From JACMRP01 sp047302465 (GTDB lineage Bacteria > Bdellovibrionota > Bdellovibrionia > Bdellovibrionales > Bdellovibrionaceae): 64,000 nt of DNA. This document shows positions 49,126 through 58,049 of this stretch, in pieces. Under the pieces are notes generated by a model that was not told the DNA's origin, made no database searches, and saw nothing but the letters and a program-made list of their open reading frames with translations. The position numbers and the translations under genes are program-made. How positions within the stretch are numbered: the stretch's first letter is position 1; each line of letters opens with the position of its first letter. The stretch is taken from NCBI RefSeq assembly GCF_047302465.1, contig NZ_CP178621.1, positions 186,001 to 250,000 of the forward strand, in the 5' to 3' direction.

Positions 49126-49725
49126 ATGACTACAACGCGTTTTTTTGTCTATGGCTCATTGAGCGAGGGAATGGTTCATTTTTCTAAGATCCAAAACTTC
49201 ATCGTCTCTTCTACGCCATCACAAATTAGAGCTACCGCGTATCGTTTAAAAGTTGGTTTTCCTGTTTTAGTCAATTCTGGGGCAGATTTGGTATCGGGTC
49301 AGCTCGTTGAGCTAAAGACTTCGGACCTTTTGATCGGTCTTTTGGATGAGTTTTTCGGTTATAACCCGCAAGACCCGGCAAAAAGCCTCTATCATCGCCA
49401 AGAAAGCCTTGTGAGCGTCATTGGGGGCGGTTTGGAGAAGGCTTGGGTTTATTTCCTGAATCCTTTGAAGCTTCCTTTAAATGCGATGCTTATTCATGGC
49501 GGGGATTGGATTCGCTCTATGGAAGAGCAGCCTGCTTTGACGGCGAAGCTCTCTGATAAGCAAAAATGCTATATTTCTAAGCTAGGAAGCTCTTCGGGTC
49601 GTGACATCGTACCTATTGATTTACAACTTTACAGAGAGCTCATGAACCTGGAACTGATTGTGGACAAAGGCCGAAGACTCGCGCTATCAAAGCTCGGCCA
49701 TGAAGTCTACAGACACCTTGCCTAA
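49126..49725 (+). CDS. Gamma-glutamylcyclotransferase-like protein
   Basis: A 199-residue protein. The first 120 residues resemble the gamma-glutamylcyclotransferase/AIG2 fold with FFVYGSLSEGM at the start, a central LVSGQLVEL and a likely catalytic Glu in YHRQESLVSV. A C-terminal extension of about 80 residues is unusual for the family and may be a helical domain (SDKQKCYISKLGSSSGRDIVPIDLQLYRELMNLELI). The ATG at 49126 has GGGGGGG upstream. It overlaps the trmL gene by 26 bases. Activity on a glutamyl-amine or glutathione product is expected but not shown. Confidence 0.8.
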   Translation: MTTTRFFVYGSLSEGMVHFSKIQNFIVSSTPSQIRATAYRLKVGFPVLVNSGADLVSGQLVELKTSDLLIGLLDEFFGYNPQDPAKSLYHRQESLVSVIGGGLEKAWVYFLNPLKLPLNAMLIHGGDWIRSMEEQPALTAKLSDKQKCYISKLGSSSGRDIVPIDLQLYRELMNLELIVDKGRRLALSKLGHEVYRHLA

Positions 49726-50188
49726 GCCGACCTTCAAAATTGTGCTCGTTGAGCCCGAAATTCCGCAAAACACGGGGAATATCGGGCGCACTTGCGTCGC
49801 CACGAACTGTGAGCTTCACCTTGTTGGCAAAATGGGCTTTGAAATTAACGACACGAATCTTAAAAGAGCGGGCTTGGATTATTGGCCCCACCTAACGTGG
49901 TACCGTCACGAGACCTTCGAAGACTGGTTTAAAACTGTCCAAGACACCAGCCGCATTTGGCTTTTTACCACGAAAACAAAGCGCACATATTTTGAACCCC
50001 AATATCAGCCTGGGGACTGGCTTGTGTTCGGGAAAGAAACGAAGGGATTATCTCCTGACTTTTTAGCGAAGTTTCCGTCACAGACAGTAACAATCCCAAT
50101 GATCGGCGAAGGCGCACGTAGCCTGAATCTGGCCACCAGTGTGGCAATCGCAGCCTACGAAGGCGTTCGCCAGCTGACTACTAACTGA
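49700..50188 (+). CDS. trmL: tRNA (cytidine(34)-2'-O)-methyltransferase TrmL
   Basis: A 162-residue SPOUT methyltransferase. FKIVLVEPEIPQNTGNIGRTCVATNCELHLV at the start, LDYWPHL, WLVFGKETKGLSPDFL and the knot region IPMIGEGARSLNLATSVAIAAYE fit TrmL (YibK), which methylates the wobble base of tRNA-Leu. The start ATG at 49700 lies inside the previous gene and overlaps by 26 bases; a ribosome site is weak. A ten-residue-longer start (49658) is rejected. Confidence 0.92.
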   Translation: MKSTDTLPKPTFKIVLVEPEIPQNTGNIGRTCVATNCELHLVGKMGFEINDTNLKRAGLDYWPHLTWYRHETFEDWFKTVQDTSRIWLFTTKTKRTYFEPQYQPGDWLVFGKETKGLSPDFLAKFPSQTVTIPMIGEGARSLNLATSVAIAAYEGVRQLTTN

Positions 50189-50191
50189 TAG

Positions 50192-50587
50192 TTATTTGAA
50201 CACAATCGCTTTGCCGATCGGGGCCAGCGAAATGCCTGCAAGCTTCAAGTGTTGAGCCGCGAAGGGAATCCCGATGATGGTGATCCCCAATAAAACCGCC
50301 CAACCTAGGTGGATGAGTGCGAGCCACCAACCACAGAATACAAACCATAAGATATTGCCGATCAAACCCAAAGCCCCTGTGCCTATATCGGGTTGCTTAG
50401 TCACGTGAGCTCTGTCTGCAACCGTAGAGCCAAAGGGCCACAAATTCAGCAAACCGATATTAAAAGCGGCACGCGCCCAAGGGATGCCGATGATCGAGAT
50501 CACCATAAAAATACACGTGGTGAACCACGACAATGCCGTTGTCCATCCACCAAAGAAAAGCCAAAGAAGATTTAAAAGTATATTCAT
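50192..50587 (-). CDS. YccF domain inner-membrane protein
   Basis: A 131-residue YccF (DUF307) protein with four hydrophobic helices and two internally similar halves: LLWLFFGGWTTALSWFTTCIFMVISIIGIPWARAAFNI and ILWFVFCGWWLALIHLGWAVLLGITIIGIPFAAQHLKL. The family's role is unknown. The ATG at 50587 overlaps the HdeD-like stop (ATGA), so the pair is translated together. It faces trmL with three bases between the stops. Confidence 0.92.
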   Translation of the reverse strand: MNILLNLLWLFFGGWTTALSWFTTCIFMVISIIGIPWARAAFNIGLLNLWPFGSTVADRAHVTKQPDIGTGALGLIGNILWFVFCGWWLALIHLGWAVLLGITIIGIPFAAQHLKLAGISLAPIGKAIVFK

Positions 50588-51183
50588 AGTGCCCTTACAT
50601 CGCTTCGCAAATGGCGAAGCTCTGTCGACAAGCGAATCATGCTCAGGCCTGCAAAGATAAAGTCGATTCCTAAAACAGTTCCAGGAACCCACAGTGCTGC
50701 CCAAGGTAGGCTTGCGACCACATACGCCCCCAGAATGATAGAGGTGATCGCACTCGTCAAGACCCAGCCCCATCCTCTATTCGGTCGGACGGCAAGCGCT
50801 AGCGCCCATTTTACGAAAGCTCCTAAGAGGAAATAGAAAGCAAGGATGATCGTGATTGCAAAAAGACCTGCATCGGGAAAACGCAACATGAGGCCGCCAC
50901 CAATTAAAGACAAAAAAGTTTGAAAGTAGCGACTGCCACTGCCGGATTCGTGACGAAGCTGAATTGCATGCGCCAATTGCAAGAGTCCACTTAAGAACAG
51001 CAAGGTTCCCAGTGTTTTTGCGAGTGCGATGCTAGAGTCCACAGGCATGCCTAAAGCCAGAAGTCCCAATGCCAGGTAGACACACCCGAAGGCAAGAACC
51101 CAGCCCCAATGTTGGGCAAGATGTTTGATCTTGGTTCCGAGGGACAGCAATGGATTTTCATCGGCGATATAAATACGTGCCAT
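50584..51183 (-). CDS. HdeD-like membrane protein (DUF308)
   Basis: A 199-residue membrane protein with six helices, of the HdeD/DUF308 family known for acid resistance in E. coli. It contains GCVYLALGLLALGMPVDSSIALAKTLGTLLFLSGLLQLAHA and ALWVPGTVLGIDFIFAGLSMIRL. AAGGAAGG is the ribosome site. It forms an operon with the YccF gene, whose start overlaps its stop. A role in membrane stress is inferred. Confidence 0.88.
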   Translation of the reverse strand: MARIYIADENPLLSLGTKIKHLAQHWGWVLAFGCVYLALGLLALGMPVDSSIALAKTLGTLLFLSGLLQLAHAIQLRHESGSGSRYFQTFLSLIGGGLMLRFPDAGLFAITIILAFYFLLGAFVKWALALAVRPNRGWGWVLTSAITSIILGAYVVASLPWAALWVPGTVLGIDFIFAGLSMIRLSTELRHLRSDVRAL

Positions 51184-51301
51184 AAAAACCTTCCTTGTTT
51201 TTGTTTCACAAGAAAATTATGGCACTTCACTTATGCGGACGAATGCGTAGACACCGTCTTTTGTTCATATTTCCAAAAAACGATGTGTCGACAGACAAAA
51301 T

Positions 51302-51544
51302 CTAAAAACTCAGAGCTTCCAGTCTGAATTCGATGGTTTGAATTTCTAAAGTGAGATCTTCGAGAGCTTCGACGACCATGCCGATTTGAGTGGCGGGGAG
51401 GTACTCGCCGTCACTCATTACAAAATCCTTTTCGACACCCACATACGTGACCCAAGCTTGTCCGTTGAGGACCTTGTAGGATCCTCTTTTGAGCCCTTGG
51501 GGCTTCCACGTTTCACCTTTTTGTAGCTTAATGTGGTAAATCAT
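51302..51544 (-). CDS. DUF2917 family protein
   Basis: An 80-residue small cupin-like protein of the DUF2917 family: KLQKGETWKPQGLKRGSYKVLNGQAWVTYVGVEKDFVMSDGEYLP. The function is unknown. The ATG at 51544 is favoured over an earlier one at 51574: a TATAAT lies seven bases before it on this strand, so the mRNA may be leaderless. It is divergent from the Lrp/AsnC regulator and could be a target of it. Confidence 0.85.
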   Translation of the reverse strand: MIYHIKLQKGETWKPQGLKRGSYKVLNGQAWVTYVGVEKDFVMSDGEYLPATQIGMVVEALEDLTLEIQTIEFRLEALSF

Positions 51545-51550
51545 ATGTAT

Positions 51551-51556
51551 GATTAT
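51551..51556 (-). promoter_or_regulatory. TATAAT just before the DUF2917 start
   Basis: A perfect -10 box on the minus strand, seven bases before the ATG at 51544. The nearest TTGACA is 22 bases before it, which is too far for a normal promoter. A leaderless mRNA is possible. Confidence 0.4.
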
Positions 51557-51643
51557 ACCTAATGTGGTTAACAAGATTCTGTCAAAATGGCAGGTCCTAT
51601 TAAAAATCGAATGCCATTAAGCTGCAGCCCCCCGGAGGCCCCT

Positions 51644-52084
51644 ATGATCGACGAAACGGACCGAAAAATATTAAGTCTGCTCAAGAAAGACTCACGTATG
51701 CAGTACGCGGAAATCGGTAAAAAGGTGAACCTATCAGCGCCCGCAGTTCACGCGCGCGTGAAGCGTATGGAAAAGGACGCAGTCATTAGAGGATATTCAG
51801 TCGACATAAACTCAGAGTCATTGGGTTTAGGCTTGTGTGCTTTTGTGCGGATTGGAAATAGCAAGTGTCTGTCGTCGGATATTGCTAAACATCTTCAGAA
51901 GTTTCCACAGATTGAGGAATGTCACAGCGTTGCCGGTGAAGACTGTGTGATGGTGAAGTTGCGAGCTCATTCCACTCTGGAGTTGTCAAAATTAATTGAA
52001 AGCATTCGTGAGTTTGAAGCCATCGACCGTACACTCACGGTCGTTGTGATGGAAACTCATTTCGAAAGAGGAATTCAGCCTTAG
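51644..52084 (+). CDS. Lrp/AsnC family regulator
   Basis: A 146-residue Lrp/AsnC protein. The N-terminal helix-turn-helix (IDETDRKILSLLKKDSRMQYAEIGKKVNLSAPAVHARVKRMEKDAVIRGYSVDIN) is followed by the RAM ligand domain (AFVRIGNS, CHSVAGEDCVMVKLRA). These regulators sense amino acids. GGAGG with a five-base gap selects the ATG at 51644 over an upstream start. The stop overlaps the asparaginase-like gene tail to tail. It may control the divergent DUF2917 gene. Confidence 0.92.
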   Translation: MIDETDRKILSLLKKDSRMQYAEIGKKVNLSAPAVHARVKRMEKDAVIRGYSVDINSESLGLGLCAFVRIGNSKCLSSDIAKHLQKFPQIEECHSVAGEDCVMVKLRAHSTLELSKLIESIREFEAIDRTLTVVVMETHFERGIQP

Positions 52085-52599
52085 AATTCCTCGAAAGTGC
52101 ATTTGTCTTTATTTTTACGAACCTGAGGCACCTTAAAAATCTGATTGTGAAACGAAATATAAAATCCGGGGCTCAGAAGTTTAGCTGCAAGCAAAGCTTC
52201 AGTCACATTTTGAGCGGCATCACTGTCTTCAAATCCCATGGGGATCATTGCGCCCGTAAATACCACTGGAACTTTTGGCGAGCCAATTTCTTTAAAGCAA
52301 TGTTCAGCACTGACGCTCATAGTATCTGTTCCGTGCAGAACGACGATGGGGCAACCCTTTTGCATTTGTTCTTTCACGGTCGCGGTAATAAGGACGCGGT
52401 CTGCGTCCGTCATGTATAAAGAGTCCTTACTCAAAACCGGTAAAACGGAAATGTTGGTGTAGGGTAAACGCATTTTAGAAAGAATGCGATTTTTGATACT
52501 GGTGCCGCGATTTTCCAAGGACCCATCAAACTCGTTGTAGGTTTTCTCGATCGTGCCGCCAGTGGTAATAATAACAACATCTTGAATGGAAGTACTCAT
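52081..52599 (-). CDS. One-domain asparaginase-like protein
   Basis: A 172-residue protein that covers only the N-terminal domain of type I/II asparaginases. The catalytic motifs TTGGTIEK and LHGTDTM are present, and FTGAMIPM and SDAAQNVTEALLAAK follow. Normal enzymes have about 330 residues with a C-terminal domain that completes the active site. There is no sign of a missing reading frame downstream, since the gene ends in Lrp. Small stand-alone versions are known in many genomes. Activity on asparagine or another amide is uncertain. Confidence 0.85.
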   Translation of the reverse strand: MSTSIQDVVIITTGGTIEKTYNEFDGSLENRGTSIKNRILSKMRLPYTNISVLPVLSKDSLYMTDADRVLITATVKEQMQKGCPIVVLHGTDTMSVSAEHCFKEIGSPKVPVVFTGAMIPMGFEDSDAAQNVTEALLAAKLLSPGFYISFHNQIFKVPQVRKNKDKCTFEEF

Positions 52600-52787
52600 A
52601 TTGGAAATCCTATGCGCGAAAAATTCAAAAAGCTCTCGTAAAAATCTTAAAAAACCTAAATTTTTTGACTCGGAAGCTACCTGTGGGGCATTCCTGGCTA
52701 AAAGTCTTATCTAACACGTCTTGCCAGGGTTAAAAAATGCCCTGTTTTCTTGCGGTTAATAGGCTTTGGGACTAAGCTCGTGAGACT

Positions 52788-55463
52788 ATGGTAAATGAAG
52801 TTCTACGCAAAATATTCGGTACTAAACATGATCGTGAAATGAAGAGAATCCGTCCTACCGTGGACAAGATTAATTCTTATGAGCCTCAAATGCAGGCGCT
52901 CACGGATGAACAACTCAAAGCTAAGACTCCTGAATTTCAGCAGCGTCTAAAAAACGGCGAAACCGTCAATGACATTCTGCCAGAGGCGTTTGCGGTATGC
53001 CGTGAAGCTTCGAAGCGTGTCTTGGGAATGCGCCATTACGACGTGCAAATGATCGGTGGTATCGTTCTTAATCGCGGCGCGATTTCTGAGATGAGAACGG
53101 GTGAAGGTAAGACCCTCGTGGCGACTTTGCCAGTTTACTTGAATGCGCTTACTGGTCGCGGTGTTCACGTTGTAACTGTGAATGATTACTTGGCTCGTCG
53201 TGATGCCGAGTGGATGGGTCGTCTTTATGGATGGCTGGGACTTACAACTGGAATTATCGCTCACGGTTTGTCAGACCAACAACGTAAGCAAATGTACAGA
53301 TGCGATATTACTTACTGCACGAACAACGAACTTGGTTTCGACTACCTTCGTGACAACATGAAGTTTGAACTTGAAGATTACGTTCAACGTGAACTTCACT
53401 ATGCCATCGTGGATGAGTGCGACTCGATCTTGATCGACGAAGCACGTACGCCATTGATTATTTCTGGTCCTGCAGAAGCTTCTACTGACAAGTACGTCAT
53501 GGTTAACAAAATCATTCCAAACTTGAAGCGCGACGTGCATTTCAATATGGAAGAAAAATCCAAAACCGCGTCTTTGACAGACGAAGGGAATGCCAAGGTT
53601 GAAGAACTTCTTGGTTTGGAAAATCTTTACGATCCTCGCAACATCGATATTCTTCACCACGTTTATCAAGCTTTGAAAGCGCATCATCTTTACAGACTTG
53701 ATGTGGAATACATGATCAAAGATGGCGAGATCGTGATTGTTGATGAATTTACTGGTCGTTTGATGCCAGGTCGTCGTTGGAGTGATGGTCTTCACCAAGC
53801 GATCGAAGCTAAAGAAGGCGTGGAAGTGAAGAACGAGAATCAAACTCTCGCGACGATCACATTCCAAAATTACTTCCGTATGTACAGCAAAATTGCCGGC
53901 ATGACTGGTACTGCAGATACAGAAGCAACTGAGTTCAAAAAAATCTATAACCTTGATGTGTCTGTCATTCCGACGAACAAACCAATCTTGCGTCAAGACC
54001 AAGAGGACGTGGTTTACAAGTCTGAAGTGGCGAAGTTCAAGGCGATTGCGGCTGATATCAAAGAACGTTCTGCGAAAGGTCAGCCAATCCTAGTCGGTAC
54101 GGTGAGTATCGAAAAATCCGAAGCTTTGAGTATGGCTTTGAAACGCGAAGGCATCCGTCACGACGTTTTGAATGCGAAGGCGCATGAGCGTGAAGCGGAA
54201 ATCGTTGCTCAAGCAGGTCGTAAAAATGCTGTGACCATCGCTACCAATATGGCGGGTCGTGGTACTGACATCGTTTTGGGCGGTAACGCTGAAGTGATGG
54301 CAAAGAAAACTGTGGAAGACGAAACGACTCCAGAGTTCCAAGAAGCTTTGGCGAAATTCAAAAGACAATGTGAAGACGAAAAAAGAGAAGTGGTTGAGGC
54401 GGGTGGTTTGTACATCATCGGTACTGAACGCCACGAATCTCGTCGTATCGATAATCAGCTTCGCGGTCGTTCCGGCCGTCAAGGAGATCCGGGCGAATCT
54501 CGTTTCTATTTGTCTTTGGAAGATACATTAATGCGTATCTTTAACGGTGAGCGTATTCAAAAAATCATGAGCATGTTGAACATCCCTGAGGATGAACCAA
54601 TCACTGCGAAGATGGTGACGAACGCTATCGAAGGTGCTCAACGTAAAGTGGAAGGTCATCAATTCGATATTCGTAAGCATTTGATTGATTACGATGACGT
54701 GATGAACAAGCAAAGAACCGTAATCTATCGCATGCGTCGTCAAGTCCTTGAAGGCAACGATGTGGAAAGAACTTTCTTGGACTTCTTGGGGGATGTGACT
54801 TCGGGTCTTTTGGACACGAACGTTCCTGAGATGGGTAAAAAAGAAGATTGGAACATCGAAGGTCTGAACACAGCACTAACTCAACAGTTTGGTGTGCGTT
54901 TGGATTTGGGTTCTATTTCTAACAATTCCGAAGCAATTACAGAAGCCGTCAGCAAAGCGATCAAAGAGACTTACGAACGCCAAAAAGCTTCGATGGGTCC
55001 TTTCTTCCCGCAAGTTCAGAAGATGGTTCTTTTGCAATCTATCGATCATCACTGGAAAGAGCATTTGCAAATCATTGATAAACTTAAAGAGGGTATCAAT
55101 CTTCGTGGTTATGCTTCGAAAGATCCATTGATCGAGTATAAAAAAGAAGCCTTCAATGCCTTTGAAACTTTGAACAACGTCATCAAAGGTGACGTGATCG
55201 AGAAGATCTTCAAAGTTCAATTGGTAGCTCAAGAAGGAAATGCTGAAGAAGTTTTAGAAAGTCTTCGCCCTGAAGAACAGGATCTTAGCGACTTGGATTA
55301 CCAGTCAGCGAGTGATTCTGATATCGGTGGCATGACGGACTTACAACCTCAGCAACCGGCATCTGCAGGCCCTCAAGAAAGACAAAAAATGTCTTTCAAT
55401 CGTCAGCCGGTAGATGAGTCGCGCATGAACCGCGCGGATCGCCGTAAGCAAAAGAAACGATAA
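52788..55463 (+). CDS. secA: Preprotein translocase ATPase SecA
   Basis: An 891-residue SecA that drives protein export through SecYEG. Walker A MRTGEGKT, DEAD-like region, VTIATNMAGRGTD and the RGRSGRQGD finger are complete. The helical scaffold and wing follow. The C-terminal zinc and SecB-binding tail (CxCxSGKxYKxCCG) is absent; the protein ends in a basic NRADRRKQKKR. A weak hairpin CAGGG/CCCTG with a T-run (52725-52748) lies in the leader. Two small genes follow. Confidence 0.98.
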   Translation: MVNEVLRKIFGTKHDREMKRIRPTVDKINSYEPQMQALTDEQLKAKTPEFQQRLKNGETVNDILPEAFAVCREASKRVLGMRHYDVQMIGGIVLNRGAISEMRTGEGKTLVATLPVYLNALTGRGVHVVTVNDYLARRDAEWMGRLYGWLGLTTGIIAHGLSDQQRKQMYRCDITYCTNNELGFDYLRDNMKFELEDYVQRELHYAIVDECDSILIDEARTPLIISGPAEASTDKYVMVNKIIPNLKRDVHFNMEEKSKTASLTDEGNAKVEELLGLENLYDPRNIDILHHVYQALKAHHLYRLDVEYMIKDGEIVIVDEFTGRLMPGRRWSDGLHQAIEAKEGVEVKNENQTLATITFQNYFRMYSKIAGMTGTADTEATEFKKIYNLDVSVIPTNKPILRQDQEDVVYKSEVAKFKAIAADIKERSAKGQPILVGTVSIEKSEALSMALKREGIRHDVLNAKAHEREAEIVAQAGRKNAVTIATNMAGRGTDIVLGGNAEVMAKKTVEDETTPEFQEALAKFKRQCEDEKREVVEAGGLYIIGTERHESRRIDNQLRGRSGRQGDPGESRFYLSLEDTLMRIFNGERIQKIMSMLNIPEDEPITAKMVTNAIEGAQRKVEGHQFDIRKHLIDYDDVMNKQRTVIYRMRRQVLEGNDVERTFLDFLGDVTSGLLDTNVPEMGKKEDWNIEGLNTALTQQFGVRLDLGSISNNSEAITEAVSKAIKETYERQKASMGPFFPQVQKMVLLQSIDHHWKEHLQIIDKLKEGINLRGYASKDPLIEYKKEAFNAFETLNNVIKGDVIEKIFKVQLVAQEGNAEEVLESLRPEEQDLSDLDYQSASDSDIGGMTDLQPQQPASAGPQERQKMSFNRQPVDESRMNRADRRKQKKR

Positions 55464-55488
55464 ACACTCAAGCAAAAAGGAATTTGCT

Positions 55489-56178
55489 GTGGCTGTTTGC
55501 CCTGTTTGTCAGTCTGAAATTCAATTAACCTCGCAGCACCATGGGACTCTTTTCACGTGTCCCAGTTGCAGCGGGGTTTTTTTTGTAGATTGGAACGGAA
55601 ATCCAGAAGTCGCGGCTTCTGAATCAGAAACTGGCAACACGCCTATTTTTGAAGTTCCCGATGCTCACACTTCATTGGATGGGTTGGAGACGCAATATTC
55701 TCCTTCTCCGCATTTTGATACGCCGACAATTCCAGAACCCGGCTTTCCTGTTGCAGAAGAACCCGCCGTGATAGAGGAAGCTCCTGCGTATGAAGAAGCG
55801 CCCTCAGATTATGATTTATCCCAACCCCTGGGGATGCCGGAAACGCCTATTCAAGAGTCTGAACCCATGCCTGAGGCTGAGTCTTCTGGACTTTCCGATA
55901 TTGCTGATTTTGGAAATGCAGATTTAAGTCAGTCTGCTTTTAATTACACACTGATTATTTCAGGAATTGATTCCAGTGCCCTTCGTGCACAGATCCAAGA
56001 GGCCATTACGGACTCTAAATTTGGCTGGAATGTGATCCAGTTGATGGCCCAGATAAAAGGCGGGGTTTTGACAATAAGATCCGTGAACGCCGTAAAAGCC
56101 AGTATACTGATGCAAAGGGTAAAATATCTCCCAGTGAAAGTCAGTTGGAGGCAGGATGTTCTTTCAAGCTCTGTCTAG
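55489..56178 (+). CDS. Zinc-ribbon protein of unknown function
   Basis: A 229-residue protein. The N-terminal zinc ribbon (CPVC at residues 4-7 and CPSC at about 24-27) is followed by a Pro/Glu-rich linker to about residue 140 and a small C-terminal domain (LIISGIDSSALRAQIQEAITDSKFGWNVIQLMAQIKGGVLTIRSVNAVKASILMQRVKYL) that looks like a ferredoxin-like fold. The GTG start has AAGGA upstream. It overlaps the next gene by 23 bases. A role near secA, perhaps with export or the envelope, is only inferred. Confidence 0.75.
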   Translation: MAVCPVCQSEIQLTSQHHGTLFTCPSCSGVFFVDWNGNPEVAASESETGNTPIFEVPDAHTSLDGLETQYSPSPHFDTPTIPEPGFPVAEEPAVIEEAPAYEEAPSDYDLSQPLGMPETPIQESEPMPEAESSGLSDIADFGNADLSQSAFNYTLIISGIDSSALRAQIQEAITDSKFGWNVIQLMAQIKGGVLTIRSVNAVKASILMQRVKYLPVKVSWRQDVLSSSV

Positions 56179-56770
56179 AATTCTAGTTATTGTGGGTTTC
56201 TTGATGGCATCTTATGCCGTTCCTGTCCTTGCAAATGACCCACCTCCTGCAGAACACGAGAAAAAAGAAGAGGGCGCTAAAGAAGGCGGAGAGTCCGAAG
56301 CGACTGAATCCCAGAAAAAGCAAATAAGCGAAGCCACCGAGCTTCAGGCCAAAGTGCAAGCCCTTCAAGCGAAGATCAAATCCAAAGAAGAAAATATCAA
56401 CAAGCTCATTCAAGAGAAGAATCACACAAAAGACGCTGAGCGAGTGAAGGAAATCATCGCTGAGATGGTTACCGAGCACAAGGACCTCAGTAAAATGATC
56501 GTCGAGTACGAGCAAAACCGCAGTCTATTACGTTATCGTTATCCAGAAAAAGGTTATAGCGGCAGCCGTGCCTATGAACGCATGGAAGTAAAACCACTGG
56601 ATCAAATGGAAAATCAAATGAGCGTTGAGGCTAAGCTGAAGCGCAATCTAAAAACGGTTCGTTCTCAATATGGCGAACCTGCAGAAACCAAAGATAAAAA
56701 GAAAAAGTCAGGTCAGAAAAAAGAGGCCGAGGCTCCATCTTTGACAGAGCCGATTGTTCTTCAGAAGTAA
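56156..56770 (+). CDS. Exported coiled-coil protein
   Basis: A 204-residue protein with a signal peptide (VPVLA-N). The mature part is acidic and lysine-rich with a long coiled coil at about residues 55-130 (ATELQAKVQALQAKIKSKEENINKLIQEK). The C-terminus is again charged and rich in Lys and Glu. No family recognised; a periplasmic structural or chaperone-like role is likely. Starts inside the zinc-ribbon gene. Its end overlaps the convergent small secreted protein gene by ten bases. Confidence 0.72.
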   Translation: MFFQALSRILVIVGFLMASYAVPVLANDPPPAEHEKKEEGAKEGGESEATESQKKQISEATELQAKVQALQAKIKSKEENINKLIQEKNHTKDAERVKEIIAEMVTEHKDLSKMIVEYEQNRSLLRYRYPEKGYSGSRAYERMEVKPLDQMENQMSVEAKLKRNLKTVRSQYGEPAETKDKKKKSGQKKEAEAPSLTEPIVLQK

Positions 56771-57213
56771 TCCTGGCAAGTCATTGCATGAGATGACAGC
56801 ATAACTTCGTTGCCCAAATTCACAACCAAGGAACCTGATACTGGTTCTGATAGAATTTGTCCTACTTTACGTAAAGTCGCGTAAGCCTGAAGTTCTTTCG
56901 TTAATGACGTGGAATTTTTGTAGCTGCGGATTTCTACGAGCCCAGTAGCTTTGTAGTATACCGCGGAATCCACAGACAGGACGTGTTTGTACATCTCCTG
57001 AGAGTTTTGGTCTAAGAAAGAGACTTCCATTTCTTTCTTATAAAGACGCATTTGAAATGGCAGAATTACGCGAGTTCCGTTTTGGTTTTTTATACTTGCG
57101 TGACCTGCACAGTGCCAATTTGTGAGGGTTCCGTTTCCGACTTCGTGGCCAGCTCTGGCCTGAGCACTTCCGAACATCAGAGAGAATGCAATGCTAGCAA
57201 TGATCCATTTCAT
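56761..57213 (-). CDS. Small secreted protein paired with a TIGR02147 regulator
   Basis: A 150-residue exported protein with a signal peptide (cleavage near SAQARA-G). Two cysteines are present (WHCAGH and MTCQDYF). The fold looks beta-rich; no family recognised. It begins 11 bases after the TIGR02147 gene on the same strand, so it is probably controlled by it. Convergent overlap with the coiled-coil gene. Confidence 0.75.
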   Translation of the reverse strand: MKWIIASIAFSLMFGSAQARAGHEVGNGTLTNWHCAGHASIKNQNGTRVILPFQMRLYKKEMEVSFLDQNSQEMYKHVLSVDSAVYYKATGLVEIRSYKNSTSLTKELQAYATLRKVGQILSEPVSGSLVVNLGNEVMLSSHAMTCQDYF

Positions 57214-57224
57214 AACAGTTCCTT

Positions 57225-57974
57225 CTAGTTTTTTGAAACTGGGAAGAGTTGCACGTTCAAAGTATACACTTCTGTTTTGCGACCTGTTTCTAGGTACTTT
57301 GTAAGAGACCGACGGAATTTTGCGATTTTTTTCTTAGCAGCTTCCAATTTTGCTTTGTCCACAGCGATGGTCATCGAAGTCACATCACGATCGGTTAAAG
57401 CGACGTTGTCGATGTTCTCGATAACACGATTCAAAACCTTCTTATGATGGTTGCGAATAGATTGGGCTGGAATCCCATCTGTTGTATACGTTGATGAATG
57501 CGTCGGTTTCATGCGGCCGCGGCTATCAATACTGATATAACCCATTTGTGCGAGGCTATTCACTAAAGTGCTGATTTCCTGCTCACTCAAAGACAAGCGT
57601 TGTGCCATATAAGTAATATCAGAGCGGAAGCCACGAGTTTCCATCAAAGACAAAATGGCAAGAGCGTTCGGAGAGAAAACCTTTTCGAACTCTTCCAAGG
57701 GAATTTGTTTTCCTTGCTGAGGTTTCTTCTTGGTCTTTTTCTCGTGTCGAATTGTGTCTAGGAACGAAGTGGACTCTGTATCGTTCAACGAAAGCTTTTC
57801 TGAAATGCGTAAACCCAACTTTTCAGTTAAGTTTCTTTTGCCATTAAAAATTTCAGTAAGGCGACCGCTTGGAATCGACAGGTCGCGGGCAAAGGCACGA
57901 ATCGAATAGTTCGTGTTCCTAGATTTTTTATCGGTATAGATCTTAAAAAGAAATTCCCTAGAATTCACTGCCAT
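57225..57974 (-). CDS. TIGR02147 family regulator, second copy
   Basis: A 249-residue TIGR02147/DUF4423 protein. An N-terminal HTH-like segment (YSIRAFARDLSIPSGRLTEIFNGKRNLTEKLGLRISEKL) is followed by a winged-helix-like part (ALAILSLMETRGFRSDITYMAQRLSLSEQEISTLVNSLAQMGYISIDSRG) and the C-terminal family domain (DVTSMTIAVDKAKLEAAKKKIAKFRRSLTKYL). The start is ATG at 57974 or GTG at 57968; TGGGGG is only one base from the ATG and six from the GTG. A hairpin CCCAAAT-GTGA-ATTTGGG lies 76 bases upstream. The next gene is a small secreted protein. Confidence 0.85.
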   Translation of the reverse strand: MAVNSREFLFKIYTDKKSRNTNYSIRAFARDLSIPSGRLTEIFNGKRNLTEKLGLRISEKLSLNDTESTSFLDTIRHEKKTKKKPQQGKQIPLEEFEKVFSPNALAILSLMETRGFRSDITYMAQRLSLSEQEISTLVNSLAQMGYISIDSRGRMKPTHSSTYTTDGIPAQSIRNHHKKVLNRVIENIDNVALTDRDVTSMTIAVDKAKLEAAKKKIAKFRRSLTKYLETGRKTEVYTLNVQLFPVSKN

Positions 57975-58049
57975 CCCCCATTTCCGATTATTTTTTTGAG
58001 AAACATGTGGGCTAGCAAGGTATATATAGATAATAAAATTCAAAATGAA

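Noticed and set aside
52725..52748. Hairpin before secA as a full terminator
   Set aside because: The stem has only five pairs and a ten-base loop. It may be a weak leader structure and is mentioned with secA.
53271..54002. Minus-strand open frame inside secA
   Set aside because: It is antisense to a fully conserved gene and has no ribosome site or family features.
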